Shown: positions 55,545 to 64,000 of the stretch, in pieces | How positions within the stretch are numbered: position 1 is the first letter of the stretch | How the letters are laid out: each line of letters starts with the position of its first letter | From: an uncultured Methylococcaceae bacterium | GTDB lineage: Bacteria; Pseudomonadota; Gammaproteobacteria; Methylococcales; Methylomonadaceae | DNA: 64,000 bases | Assembly: GCA_903908165.1 (NCBI GenBank) | Contig: CAIVQX010000009.1 | Location: 1-64,000, forward strand | Direction: 5' to 3' | Program-made: the position numbers and the translations under genes | The notes under the pieces: generated by a model | Database searches by the model: none | Seen by the model: the letters and a program-made list of their open reading frames with translations, nothing else | Told to the model about the DNA's origin: nothing

Positions 55545-56777
55545 TTACAACTGTTTATAGTTATTGATAGCTTCAGTGACTGATTTAATACGTAAGTTAT
55601 GAATGGCTTTTCCTATTTTATCGCCTTGTAGGCCACTATTTAAAATACTGTCAGTTTTAATCGAACTAGCCACTTGATTAGCCAGTTTTAGTATGTCTGC
55701 TTGAGGATAAGGTTTCTGTTCAAGCCCAGTTCTGCCTTTGGCATCGGCTTCACAAGCTAATAAAAAATCAAAAAGACGAGTATTATCCTTAAACGCACCT
55801 AAAATATTTAAGAGATCTGTGATTGTTGAGGCTTTTAATTCAAATGCTTTATGACAATGAGTATGATATTGCATGACATGTGTAGCGAGTGCCTTATAAG
55901 TATTAGGGATGCGCAAGCGATCACATAATTTATTCAGGATAGGTAAGCCAATTGTTTCATGTCCATGATGGTGAGGCCAGTTGCTTTTGGGCGTTGCAGC
56001 TTTACCAAGATCATGAACAAGTGCCGAAAATCTTACTTCGGGTTTGCTAGACAAACAAGTGGCTTGTTCTAAGCAAAGCATGCTGTGCAAACCGGTATCA
56101 ATTTCTGGGTGATGTTTTTCTGGTTGCGGCACGCCAAATAAAGCGTTAATTTCAGGGAATATTTTAGCCAGAGCATCACAGTCTTTTAAAGTATAGAAAA
56201 AAGCTGTAGGCGTCTTTTCTTTAAGTGCTTTAAGTAATTCAGCCCACACCCGTTCAGGAACAAGGTGGTCGACTTCACCGCTTGCAACCATCAATATCAT
56301 CAACTCTTTGGTTTCTTCTGCTAGCTTAAAGCCAAGATGGGCATAGCGGGCTGCGAAACGTGCTACACGTAAAATACGTACGGGATCTTCTGCAAAAGCA
56401 GGAGAAATATGTCGGAATATTTTATTTTTTAGATCATATTGTCCACCAAAAGGATCAATAAGTTGTCCTTCTGCTGACATGGCTATCGCATTGATGGTCA
56501 AGTCACGACGAATTAAATCTTGCTCCAGAGTAACTTCAGGGGACGCGTGAACCATAAATCCTTTATAACCAGGCGCAGTTTTTCTTTCAGTTCTGGCAAG
56601 GGCATACTCCTCATGACTTTTAGGATGAAGAAATACAGGAAAATCCTTTCCTACACGGCGAAACCCCTGTTTTATCATTGATTCAGGTGTTTCACCAATG
56701 ACAACCCAATCTTTTTCTGAAATAGGATAATTAAGTAATGTATCCCGAACAGCACCGCCAACAAGATATATTTCCAT
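55545..56777 (-). CDS. cca: CCA-adding enzyme / multifunctional tRNA nucleotidyltransferase
   Basis: YLVGGAVRDTLLNYPISEKDWVVIG, RRDLTINAIAMS, HDLGKAATP HD domain. Confidence 0.97.
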   Translation of the reverse strand: MEIYLVGGAVRDTLLNYPISEKDWVVIGETPESMIKQGFRRVGKDFPVFLHPKSHEEYALARTERKTAPGYKGFMVHASPEVTLEQDLIRRDLTINAIAMSAEGQLIDPFGGQYDLKNKIFRHISPAFAEDPVRILRVARFAARYAHLGFKLAEETKELMILMVASGEVDHLVPERVWAELLKALKEKTPTAFFYTLKDCDALAKIFPEINALFGVPQPEKHHPEIDTGLHSMLCLEQATCLSSKPEVRFSALVHDLGKAATPKSNWPHHHGHETIGLPILNKLCDRLRIPNTYKALATHVMQYHTHCHKAFELKASTITDLLNILGAFKDNTRLFDFLLACEADAKGRTGLEQKPYPQADILKLANQVASSIKTDSILNSGLQGDKIGKAIHNLRIKSVTEAINNYKQL

Positions 56778-56913
56778 TAATGTAAGTTAATATTCAGTTT
56801 CATACGCTTAGAATAGCACAAGCTTAAAATCAAAAAAACTGTAATAAACAGGGTCAAATGGAAGGCTTTATTGTTTTTTTTAAGGCAGTAAAGTTAATCT
56901 GGTATCAATTATT

Positions 56914-57189
56914 TTATTTACCGTAATTTTTTACCAAATAATCAATAATGATTTTTTTATCGCAATCATTGATAGGAGCACCCATGACATTAATCATTTT
57001 ACCGACCGTTTTTTCCCAACCAGATCGATCCAGAATTTTCGCATGCATGGTTATATAGTCAGCACTATGGCATATTGAACATTGGCTAATTATATTTTCT
57101 TTGCCTAGATCTTCTTTTAAATGTATCTGACTTTCTTCTGATAGTGCAGCGTTAGTGAAAAGAGTTATTAACAAAAAAAATATTGGCAT
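56914..57189 (-). CDS. Small c-type cytochrome, probable SorB-like subunit
   Basis: Signal peptide, CSICHS haem motif; directly downstream of SorA-like gene. Confidence 0.75.
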   Translation of the reverse strand: MPIFFLLITLFTNAALSEESQIHLKEDLGKENIISQCSICHSADYITMHAKILDRSGWEKTVGKMINVMGAPINDCDKKIIIDYLVKNYGK

Positions 57190-57199
57190 TTTGTCTCCT

Positions 57200-58396
57200 T
57201 CAAATTAACTGAATGCTAATGGTTTGCAGTGCATTGTGATGATAACCCGATGGGTTGGCGACAGGTTCCAAAGGCTGGGTAATACCGGAGATGCTAGTTG
57301 CTCGAGCCATGATTCGATATTCACCAGTATGTGTTGGTTTTAGATTATAGCGCCATTGTCGCCAAGAAAAGCGGCCATAGTTTTTTTGAAGTGTGGTTAG
57401 TTCCCATGTTTTTCCGCCATCGATAGAGATTTCGACGCGTTGAATACCGTCACCTTTATCCCAAGCCACCCCATTAATTTCTATTGCTTTATTTGAAGAG
57501 AATGTTTGACCATCGACCAGATTAGTGATTAATGAATTTACAACCAATTCTGTAATAGGCATATTCAATTGGGTTTCTTGTGAAATAAACTGTCCAGATT
57601 TAAAACCTTCTTTGGGTATGCGATAAGCAGTTTTCATCCAGAAATTGTCAGCAGGGTGCGATTGTATATTGATTTCAGTCAGATGCTTAATCCAATAGGT
57701 AGCCGTCCAGCCAGGGACAATCAGGCGAGCAGGGAAGCCATTCCAATGAGGTAAGGGTTCGCCATTCATTTCAAAAGCAATCAAGGTGTTTTCATCCAAT
57801 ACTTTTTCAAGTGGTAGACTTTTCATAAAGTCAGGTGTTGTTCTGAGCATACCGGAATCAGCACCATTAAAACTGACTTCCAAGGCGGATTGCTTAATAC
57901 CCGTTGCTGCTAACACATCTTTTAAACGAACGCCCCGCCATAGCGCATTACCCATAGCACCTGACCCCCATTGTACGCCAGACACAGGCGGGTTAAATAA
58001 ACTCCGACGATTTCCAGAACAAAGACAAAGTGCTGCAATTTCGACTGATTTGAAATCAGTTTGTAATTGTTTTAGAGTGAGACTTAAGGGCTTGTTTATA
58101 GCATCACCACCGATAGATAACTGCCAGTTATCTGAATTAATTTCAGGAATGATGGCATGGTGGTAACGGACAAAAAAATGTTTATTGGGAGTAAAAGTCG
58201 TATTGAAATAGCTTATCGGTGTTTCAAAATTGGGCGGGCGGTAGGTTTTTTTAATTAACCCGTCTTTGCTTTTTAGGGGTTCTAAAATTAAGGCTTCTTC
58301 TATAGCGTTAGTGGTTGCTAAAGATGGCTTTTGCCATAGCGAGAGTCCTGCTAGAGTTCCTGCGGACTTTAATATGAAGTTTCTTCTGTTGATCAT
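57200..58396 (-). CDS. Molybdopterin sulfite oxidase-family protein (SorA-like) with Tat signal
   Basis: NRRNFILKSAGTLAGLSL twin-Arg signal from MINRR start (58396), ALCLCSGNRRS Mo-Cys region, GGKTW, dimerisation domain. Confidence 0.85.
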   Translation of the reverse strand: MINRRNFILKSAGTLAGLSLWQKPSLATTNAIEEALILEPLKSKDGLIKKTYRPPNFETPISYFNTTFTPNKHFFVRYHHAIIPEINSDNWQLSIGGDAINKPLSLTLKQLQTDFKSVEIAALCLCSGNRRSLFNPPVSGVQWGSGAMGNALWRGVRLKDVLAATGIKQSALEVSFNGADSGMLRTTPDFMKSLPLEKVLDENTLIAFEMNGEPLPHWNGFPARLIVPGWTATYWIKHLTEINIQSHPADNFWMKTAYRIPKEGFKSGQFISQETQLNMPITELVVNSLITNLVDGQTFSSNKAIEINGVAWDKGDGIQRVEISIDGGKTWELTTLQKNYGRFSWRQWRYNLKPTHTGEYRIMARATSISGITQPLEPVANPSGYHHNALQTISIQLI

Positions 58397-58723
58397 AAAA
58401 TATGCCTTAGTTAAGGATGTATATTCATATGGTTGATTACTTTTACGCTGTTCAGGTTTTTTTGTCAAAAACAGCGAAGATTAGTTTTAATAAAATTTAG
58501 CTGATTGTCGTTGAGTCTTTTGCAGATTGAGTCATTAATGTACTTTGCGCTATAAGTTAATATTGCAATGCCGTGCTTGATTGCCTTGTTACTTTATGAT
58601 GTATTTTAATTTGTAAGTGACTCGTTTTTTTTATTATTAGCAATTTAGATAGGGCATCGTTTTATAATAAAAACCATTTTCCCCTGTCGGAAACTGTAAA
58701 AATGGTATTTTCTGGAATTTTAT

Positions 58724-60331
58724 ATGACTCATATTAATTTAAACGTAGCCCCCGTTGCTGATCCTCGCCCTCATCTTAATCATAAGGCAGGGCTGATTGA
58801 GCGTATTATTTTTATTAGCTTGATCGTGGCAGGACTCTTATTTGCAGGTTTTAATCTCGTAAATGATATTATTGATTCAGGTGACATAACAATTGCCTGG
58901 TTGCCCTATATTTTACTGGGCATAGCTTTATTAATTGCGCTTGGCTTTGAATTTGTTAACGGATTTCATGACACAGCAAATGCAGTAGCAACGGTCATCT
59001 ATACGCATTCACTTCCCGCTAACATCGCAGTGTTGTGGTCCGGATTTTTTAATTTCTTGGGTGTTTTGTTTTCAAGTGGAACGGTTGCATTCGGTATTAT
59101 ATCTTTACTTCCGGCAGAGTTGGTTTTACAAGTAGGCTCCAATGCCGGTTTTGCAATGGTATTTGCTCTACTTATAGCAGCTATTCTTTGGAATTTGGGT
59201 ACTTGGCTATTAGGCTTGCCAGCATCATCCTCGCATACTTTAATTGGATCCATTATTGGCGTCGGTGTCGCTAATGCTCTGATGCATGGACGAGATGGTC
59301 TCAGTGGGATTGATTGGGCTCAGGCGACTAAAATTGGCTATTCATTATTATTCTCACCAATAATTGGATTCAGTTGTGCAGCATTTTTATTGCTGGCCTT
59401 GCGGGTTTTTGTCAAAACGCCTGATTTATATCAGGAACCTAAAGGAAATAAACCACCATCTTTTTGGATAAGAGCTTTATTAATTTTGACATGTACAGGG
59501 GTTTCTTTTGCTCATGGATCAAATGATGGTCAAAAAGGTATGGGTCTCATCATGTTAATATTGGTGGGCACTGTGCCAACAGCCTATGCCTTAAATCGAA
59601 CGATGTCGGTTGATCGAATCACGCAGTTTATTGCAATCTCCCATGTGACTGAAGAATCTTTGGCTAAAAAGATCACAATAAATACGTCGGTTAACCCCTC
59701 AGTGATTCTTACTGACTATTTACGTACAAAAGATTTTCAACCTGAAGTCCTATCCAGTCTGGCCGATATGGTTGGCGATATTGACAAGCAAGTTAAACAA
59801 TACGGGAGTTTTGCTAACGTGCCAGCGGCTGCGGTAGCTAATGTACGTAATGACATGTATTTAACCTCTGAAGCCATTGGGCTTTTGGAAAAAAACAAGA
59901 CCATCAATCTTGATATTGAGACCCATGCTAATCTTAAGGTCTTTAAAAAAGATATTGATGACGCTACCAAGTTTATTCCACTGTGGGTGAAAGTTATTGT
60001 CGCAATCGCCTTGGGTTTAGGGACTATGGTTGGTTGGAAGCGTATTGTTGTGACGGTCGGTGAAAAAATTGGTAAAGCCCATTTGACTTATGCACAAGGG
60101 GCATCTGCAGAATTAGTGGCAATGGTTACTATCGGTGCTGCTGATATTTTTGGGCTTCCTGTATCGACTACCCATGTCCTGTCATCAGGTGTGGCAGGAA
60201 CCATGATAGCTAACAAGTCAGGATTGCACTGGAAAACTATTCGTGGATTGGGTATGGCTTGGATATTAACACTGCCGGTCGCAATGTTGCTTTCAGGTTC
60301 TTTATATTGGATTTTTGCGAACGTTTTTTGA
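58724..60331 (+). CDS. Inorganic phosphate transporter, PiT family
   Basis: FEFVNGFHDTANAVATVIYTHSLP, GLPASSSHTLIGSIIGVG, FGLPVSTTHVLSSGVAG. Confidence 0.95.
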   Translation: MTHINLNVAPVADPRPHLNHKAGLIERIIFISLIVAGLLFAGFNLVNDIIDSGDITIAWLPYILLGIALLIALGFEFVNGFHDTANAVATVIYTHSLPANIAVLWSGFFNFLGVLFSSGTVAFGIISLLPAELVLQVGSNAGFAMVFALLIAAILWNLGTWLLGLPASSSHTLIGSIIGVGVANALMHGRDGLSGIDWAQATKIGYSLLFSPIIGFSCAAFLLLALRVFVKTPDLYQEPKGNKPPSFWIRALLILTCTGVSFAHGSNDGQKGMGLIMLILVGTVPTAYALNRTMSVDRITQFIAISHVTEESLAKKITINTSVNPSVILTDYLRTKDFQPEVLSSLADMVGDIDKQVKQYGSFANVPAAAVANVRNDMYLTSEAIGLLEKNKTINLDIETHANLKVFKKDIDDATKFIPLWVKVIVAIALGLGTMVGWKRIVVTVGEKIGKAHLTYAQGASAELVAMVTIGAADIFGLPVSTTHVLSSGVAGTMIANKSGLHWKTIRGLGMAWILTLPVAMLLSGSLYWIFANVF

Positions 60332-60430
60332 GTTTGAGAATACAAGATTAAGGCTTAAAAAGTGTTAAGGGTTATTGAATATTTTAATTTTAGAGTTTTC
60401 TTTTTTAGGTATTCAATAGCAATTTTACAA

Positions 60431-60721
60431 TCATGGGCACTTATAGGCTTTTGCAGTAGCCATGCCGGTAAAACTACTAGGAGTAAAAAAATGCTCCCAA
60501 ACAATGTGCGTTGCACCTATTTTTTCAGCGCGGGCAAGGGTATTAATTTTAGCTTTTAATTTCCAATTTAAATAATGACCATAACCTGATGATACATCGA
60601 TTCTTGTTAAGAAAGAACATGCTTGCATGGCATTTGCTTGAGCCTCTTGAGGTTGGGCTAAAGCCATTAAAGGTGAACTTAATAAAAATAAAGAAATGAT
60701 GACACTATTAGTTTTGAACAC
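60431..60721 (-). CDS. Small secreted hypothetical protein
   Basis: 96 aa, signal peptide ending ALAQ, paired Cys. Confidence 0.6.
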   Translation of the reverse strand: MFKTNSVIISLFLLSSPLMALAQPQEAQANAMQACSFLTRIDVSSGYGHYLNWKLKAKINTLARAEKIGATHIVWEHFFTPSSFTGMATAKAYKCP

Positions 60722-60824
60722 TTAATTGCTTTACCAGGAGTCTGTGTATTTATAGGTACATATAAAATGATTTCAATTTAAAGTAATAAATACACAGTAA
60801 TGAGTTGTATAAATTTGTTGTGAA

Positions 60825-61934
60825 TTATATGGTGCCCATTATTGGAATAAAGATATTAATCACGGTATAAGCAATTACGATAATAAAAAAAGATATATGA
60901 TCTAATGATCGCGATAAGGCGACGTTATGTCGGATATCAAAAAAATAGAGTGAAACAGCTGACTCTACCAATGTTAAAAAAATTGTGATCATGGCAATAT
61001 TATTGACTATATCAAGTAACGATAAATTGCCGTTATCAGCAACAAATGAAATAGATAATAGTGAATTAGCAATGGCTCCAAAAAAACCACCTACGCCTAG
61101 CCCAAATCGAGGGTCTACATCGGTTGGTTTAATAAAGAAAGCTAATAGTGAGATTGAAACCGCTGCAAATAAGCCAAGAAAAATTTTGAAATAAATACCA
61201 AGACCATCACGAGAAATAGTTGCGCCATAAAGATGTTGCGAAAAGGTTGCGTGATTAGTGCTACTTAGGCGCGGATCGCCAAAGTTTGTTTTATAGGTAT
61301 GTGGCTTCATTATCAAGCTGTGTTTAGTCACAACATAGCCTGGTAATTTGACGCGTGAACTGATACTAGAATGTTCAGCATCAGAAACATATTCCAAGTC
61401 TTTCCAAGGTAATTTACCATCTTCAATGACTATGGATAAAATATGATCATCTACTGGGAAACGCAAGGAGTCGAAATATTTCGTTATCTGTGCTTTTACT
61501 AAATATTTCGCATAGTGTTCACCGTGTTTGTGATATTCACTTAGTTTTTGTTTTGATATAACTTCACCTTCGATAATGTCGAAGGTTTCACCCGGATCAA
61601 GATTGTCGTTATCCCATTTAAACCATAAGTAAAATTCTGGGCTCCAAGTATTATCTGCAATGGAGATTGAGGCAATATGATCTAAATAGATGCCAACTTT
61701 AACTTTACTAGGATTGCTGCCAGCAGGAAGAAATAATTCGGGTGCTGTGCGACCTACTTCAATCGCTGTAGGATTCATTCGAGCGGCATGTCTGGCTGCA
61801 CTAGCTGTTTTTAACTGGTCAATTTTAGTTAGGCTGAATGCGCCTATCACAACAAAAAAAAGGGTAAGTAGAATAGCCCAAATAATAAGAAACTTTCGTC
61901 CAGATGGAGATATATTGGGGTTGATTAACTGCAT
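60825..61934 (-). CDS. Pentameric ligand-gated ion channel-like protein, second divergent homologue with N-terminal TM
   Basis: VKVGIYLDHIASISIADNTWSPEFYLWFKW, FDSLRFPVDDHILSIVIED, four C-terminal TMs with FFIKPTDVDPRFGLGVGGFFGAIAN. Confidence 0.65.
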   Translation of the reverse strand: MQLINPNISPSGRKFLIIWAILLTLFFVVIGAFSLTKIDQLKTASAARHAARMNPTAIEVGRTAPELFLPAGSNPSKVKVGIYLDHIASISIADNTWSPEFYLWFKWDNDNLDPGETFDIIEGEVISKQKLSEYHKHGEHYAKYLVKAQITKYFDSLRFPVDDHILSIVIEDGKLPWKDLEYVSDAEHSSISSRVKLPGYVVTKHSLIMKPHTYKTNFGDPRLSSTNHATFSQHLYGATISRDGLGIYFKIFLGLFAAVSISLLAFFIKPTDVDPRFGLGVGGFFGAIANSLLSISFVADNGNLSLLDIVNNIAMITIFLTLVESAVSLYFFDIRHNVALSRSLDHISFFIIVIAYTVINIFIPIMGTI

Positions 61935-62150
61935 AATTGCGGGCTATTTAGTATGTTTGATTAGAAAATTATAAAAATGTAGTAACGATTTTTTATTTTC
62001 AATGGGCTTAGTTGTTCTAGAATCGAAAACGCCAACTTTGCATTGTTTCGTTTAAAGTTCAAGTTTATACTCAATTTTATAGAATTATTTTTTAGGTTTC
62101 ATTATAAATCATACAGCTTAAAAGTTCGAAACAGAAATGCGTAAAATAGA

Positions 62151-62984
62151 ATGAAGGAGTATCAAAAAATACTTGGAGCTTGTGAACTAGAGGATTTGGC
62201 TTATCAGCGAATCTTGAACTGGCTTTATGATCAATATGGCATGAGTTACCCAGAAAATAAAAAAAACTTGTTGATTCAACATATAAGTAGAGTTTGTAAG
62301 TTTTTTGATATGCCATCACTGGCAGCCATAGCAGATAGGTTAGAGTTGAATGGTTATAAAGACCTGCAGGATGCAATTGTGCATGCAGCCACGACAAATC
62401 ATACTTATTTTTTTCGTGAACCTTTAATACTTAATTATTTTAAAGAAATTATCTTACCAATGCTTCCAAAAGAGGGCGTGCGAATATGGAGTGCAGCAAC
62501 TTCATTTGGGGATGAAGCATTTACCTTGGCTATTATAGCTGCAGAAGCAAGAGGATTTATTTGGGCCAAACAAAATCTTGAGATATTAGGTACTGATGTC
62601 AGTCGAGTTGTCATTGCTTCTGCAGCAACAGGTATTTACTCTGAGACGCACGTTGATAAAATGCCAATAGAATTATTGGAGCGATATTTTGTGTATCTTG
62701 GCAATGGCCAGTTTCGCGTACAAGATGACTTAAGACATATTTGTAAATTTCATTCTTTCAATTTAAAGTCTGAAAACTATTTGTTCCCCAAAGCATTTCA
62801 TGTCGTATTTTGTCGGAATGTGCTTTATTATTTTGATCGAGCTCATCAGCGTCATGTCGTTGATGCTATATACAAAGTTACTGAACCAGGCGGTTATTTG
62901 GTGACGTGTGTTGCTATGTCAGTACGCGATTTAGATTCACGATGGATCTACATTGAGAATGGCATTTATCAGAAGGCTTATTAG
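62151..62984 (+). CDS. cheR: CheR-family protein-glutamate O-methyltransferase
   Basis: TTNHTYFFREPLIL, RIWSAATSFGDEAFTLAI, FHVVFCRNVLYYFDRAHQRHVV. Confidence 0.88.
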   Translation: MKEYQKILGACELEDLAYQRILNWLYDQYGMSYPENKKNLLIQHISRVCKFFDMPSLAAIADRLELNGYKDLQDAIVHAATTNHTYFFREPLILNYFKEIILPMLPKEGVRIWSAATSFGDEAFTLAIIAAEARGFIWAKQNLEILGTDVSRVVIASAATGIYSETHVDKMPIELLERYFVYLGNGQFRVQDDLRHICKFHSFNLKSENYLFPKAFHVVFCRNVLYYFDRAHQRHVVDAIYKVTEPGGYLVTCVAMSVRDLDSRWIYIENGIYQKAY

Positions 62985-63958
62985 TGGGCTTTTTTAAAAA
63001 ACCTATTCGTATTGTCATTATCGATAGTTCAGAAGAGGGTAGGCGTTTATTAAATGAATTTCTTCAGAGTGATCCACACATTCAAGTCGTAGGTATGGCG
63101 GCTAATTTCTATAATGCACGTGATTTAATTGATGAATTACAGCCGGATGTTATTACTTTAGACGTCGACATACCTCGTATGAATCGTATTACTTTTCTTA
63201 AACGGTTCCTGCCGATTCCTAAAGTGATAATTAATTCAATTAGTCTGCAAGGATCAGCAGAAATGGATAGAGAAATATTCAAACGAATTAAATTAGCAGC
63301 TAATCAACATACTAATAAACAGGGTATTAGTGAATCATTTGAAGTTAAACACATTTCTGTACCTGATAAAATCAGCGATAAATTAATTGCGATAGGGGCT
63401 TCTACGGGTGGGGTAGATGCTTTATGTAAAATATTACCCGCATTTCCCGTTCATTGTCCGGGTATTGTTATTGTCCAGCATATGCCGATTGGTTTTACCA
63501 GCGCATTAGCCGAACGCTTAAACGAGCTAAGTAAAATAGCTGTTAAGGAGGCTGAAGACGGCGATATTATTATGCCAGGGAGGGTTTATTTGGCTCCGGG
63601 CGGTCTTAGTCATATGAAAGTTGCGCGTTTTGGTAATCAATATAAGATTAAATTAATTAGAGGCAGTCCTGTTAATCATAGCTGTCCTTCCATAGATGTA
63701 TTATTTTCATCCGTAGCGTTACATGTTGGTAGTCATGCATCAGCTGCTATTTTGACAGGTATGGGGAGCGACGGAGCCAAGGGGTTATTGGAGATTCGAA
63801 GAGCGGGTGGATTCACGGTTGCTCAGGATGAAACGACCTCGGTAGTTTTTGGTATGCCGCATATGGCTAATAAATTGGGTGGAGCGAAGTGTGTTGCCGC
63901 ACTAAATACTATTCCATCGTTACTTTTTCGTGGTCATATTGGCTCCTTAGTAGATTGA
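62984..63958 (+). CDS. cheB: CheB-family protein-glutamate methylesterase with shortened receiver domain
   Basis: Receiver-like IRIVIIDSSEEGRRLL...ITLDVDIPRMN; esterase LIAIGASTGGVDAL, IVQHMPIGFTSALAERL, ILTGMGSDGAKGL. Confidence 0.9.
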   Translation: MGFFKKPIRIVIIDSSEEGRRLLNEFLQSDPHIQVVGMAANFYNARDLIDELQPDVITLDVDIPRMNRITFLKRFLPIPKVIINSISLQGSAEMDREIFKRIKLAANQHTNKQGISESFEVKHISVPDKISDKLIAIGASTGGVDALCKILPAFPVHCPGIVIVQHMPIGFTSALAERLNELSKIAVKEAEDGDIIMPGRVYLAPGGLSHMKVARFGNQYKIKLIRGSPVNHSCPSIDVLFSSVALHVGSHASAAILTGMGSDGAKGLLEIRRAGGFTVAQDETTSVVFGMPHMANKLGGAKCVAALNTIPSLLFRGHIGSLVD

Positions 63959-64000
63959 AATTGATTCACCCAAGTGTGTTTTTGTTACAGGCTTATACTT

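Noticed and set aside
57786-58166. 126-aa ORF antisense to the sulfite oxidase-like gene
   Set aside because: Shadow ORF with no independent RBS or family signal.
58684-58700. Possible Pho box (CTGTCGGAAACTGTAAA) upstream of the Pit transporter
   Set aside because: Repeat spacing is 10 rather than the 11 bp expected and the second half matches poorly.
60362-60559. 65-aa ORF after the Pit transporter
   Set aside because: Overlaps the antisense secreted protein at 60431-60721 and has no family signal.

Overview
This 64 kb AT-rich window looks like ordinary chromosome from a gammaproteobacterium. The gnd-zwf-pgl cluster plus other gene content would fit a methylotroph/methanotroph, but taxonomy is inference. 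Most of it is housekeeping: a PTS enzyme I (cut at the left edge), argG, cysG/tusA, glnS, maeA, nhaD, folP/folK/folB, gnd-zwf-pgl, nadE, fbp, plsY, tsaD, the rpsU-yqeY-dnaG-rpoD macromolecular-synthesis cluster, metK-ahcY-metF, bioA-rsmE, cca, a sorAB-like sulfite dehydrogenase, a Pit transporter and cheR-cheB. There are two tandem tRNA-Phe genes and one CAU-anticodon tRNA. I found no CRISPR array, prophage, IS element or recognisable defence island. The points most worth a second look are: (1) a CarH/LitR-like MerR-cobalamin regulator with an intact Wx9EH photoreceptor motif but Lys at the expected light-state His position, preceded by ~10-11 bp spaced TTTTGT repeats over its promoter; (2) two divergent pentameric ligand-gated-ion-channel-like proteins, each with an extra N-terminal TM segment, one divergent from cheRB; (3) a CheB with a shortened receiver domain; (4) an unannotated sulfotransferase remnant whose N- and C-termini are fused in one frame; (5) a (TAAG)8 microsatellite starting at the rpoD stop codon; (6) short upstream ORFs overlapping folP and maeA starts. 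No clear new multi-gene system was identified.
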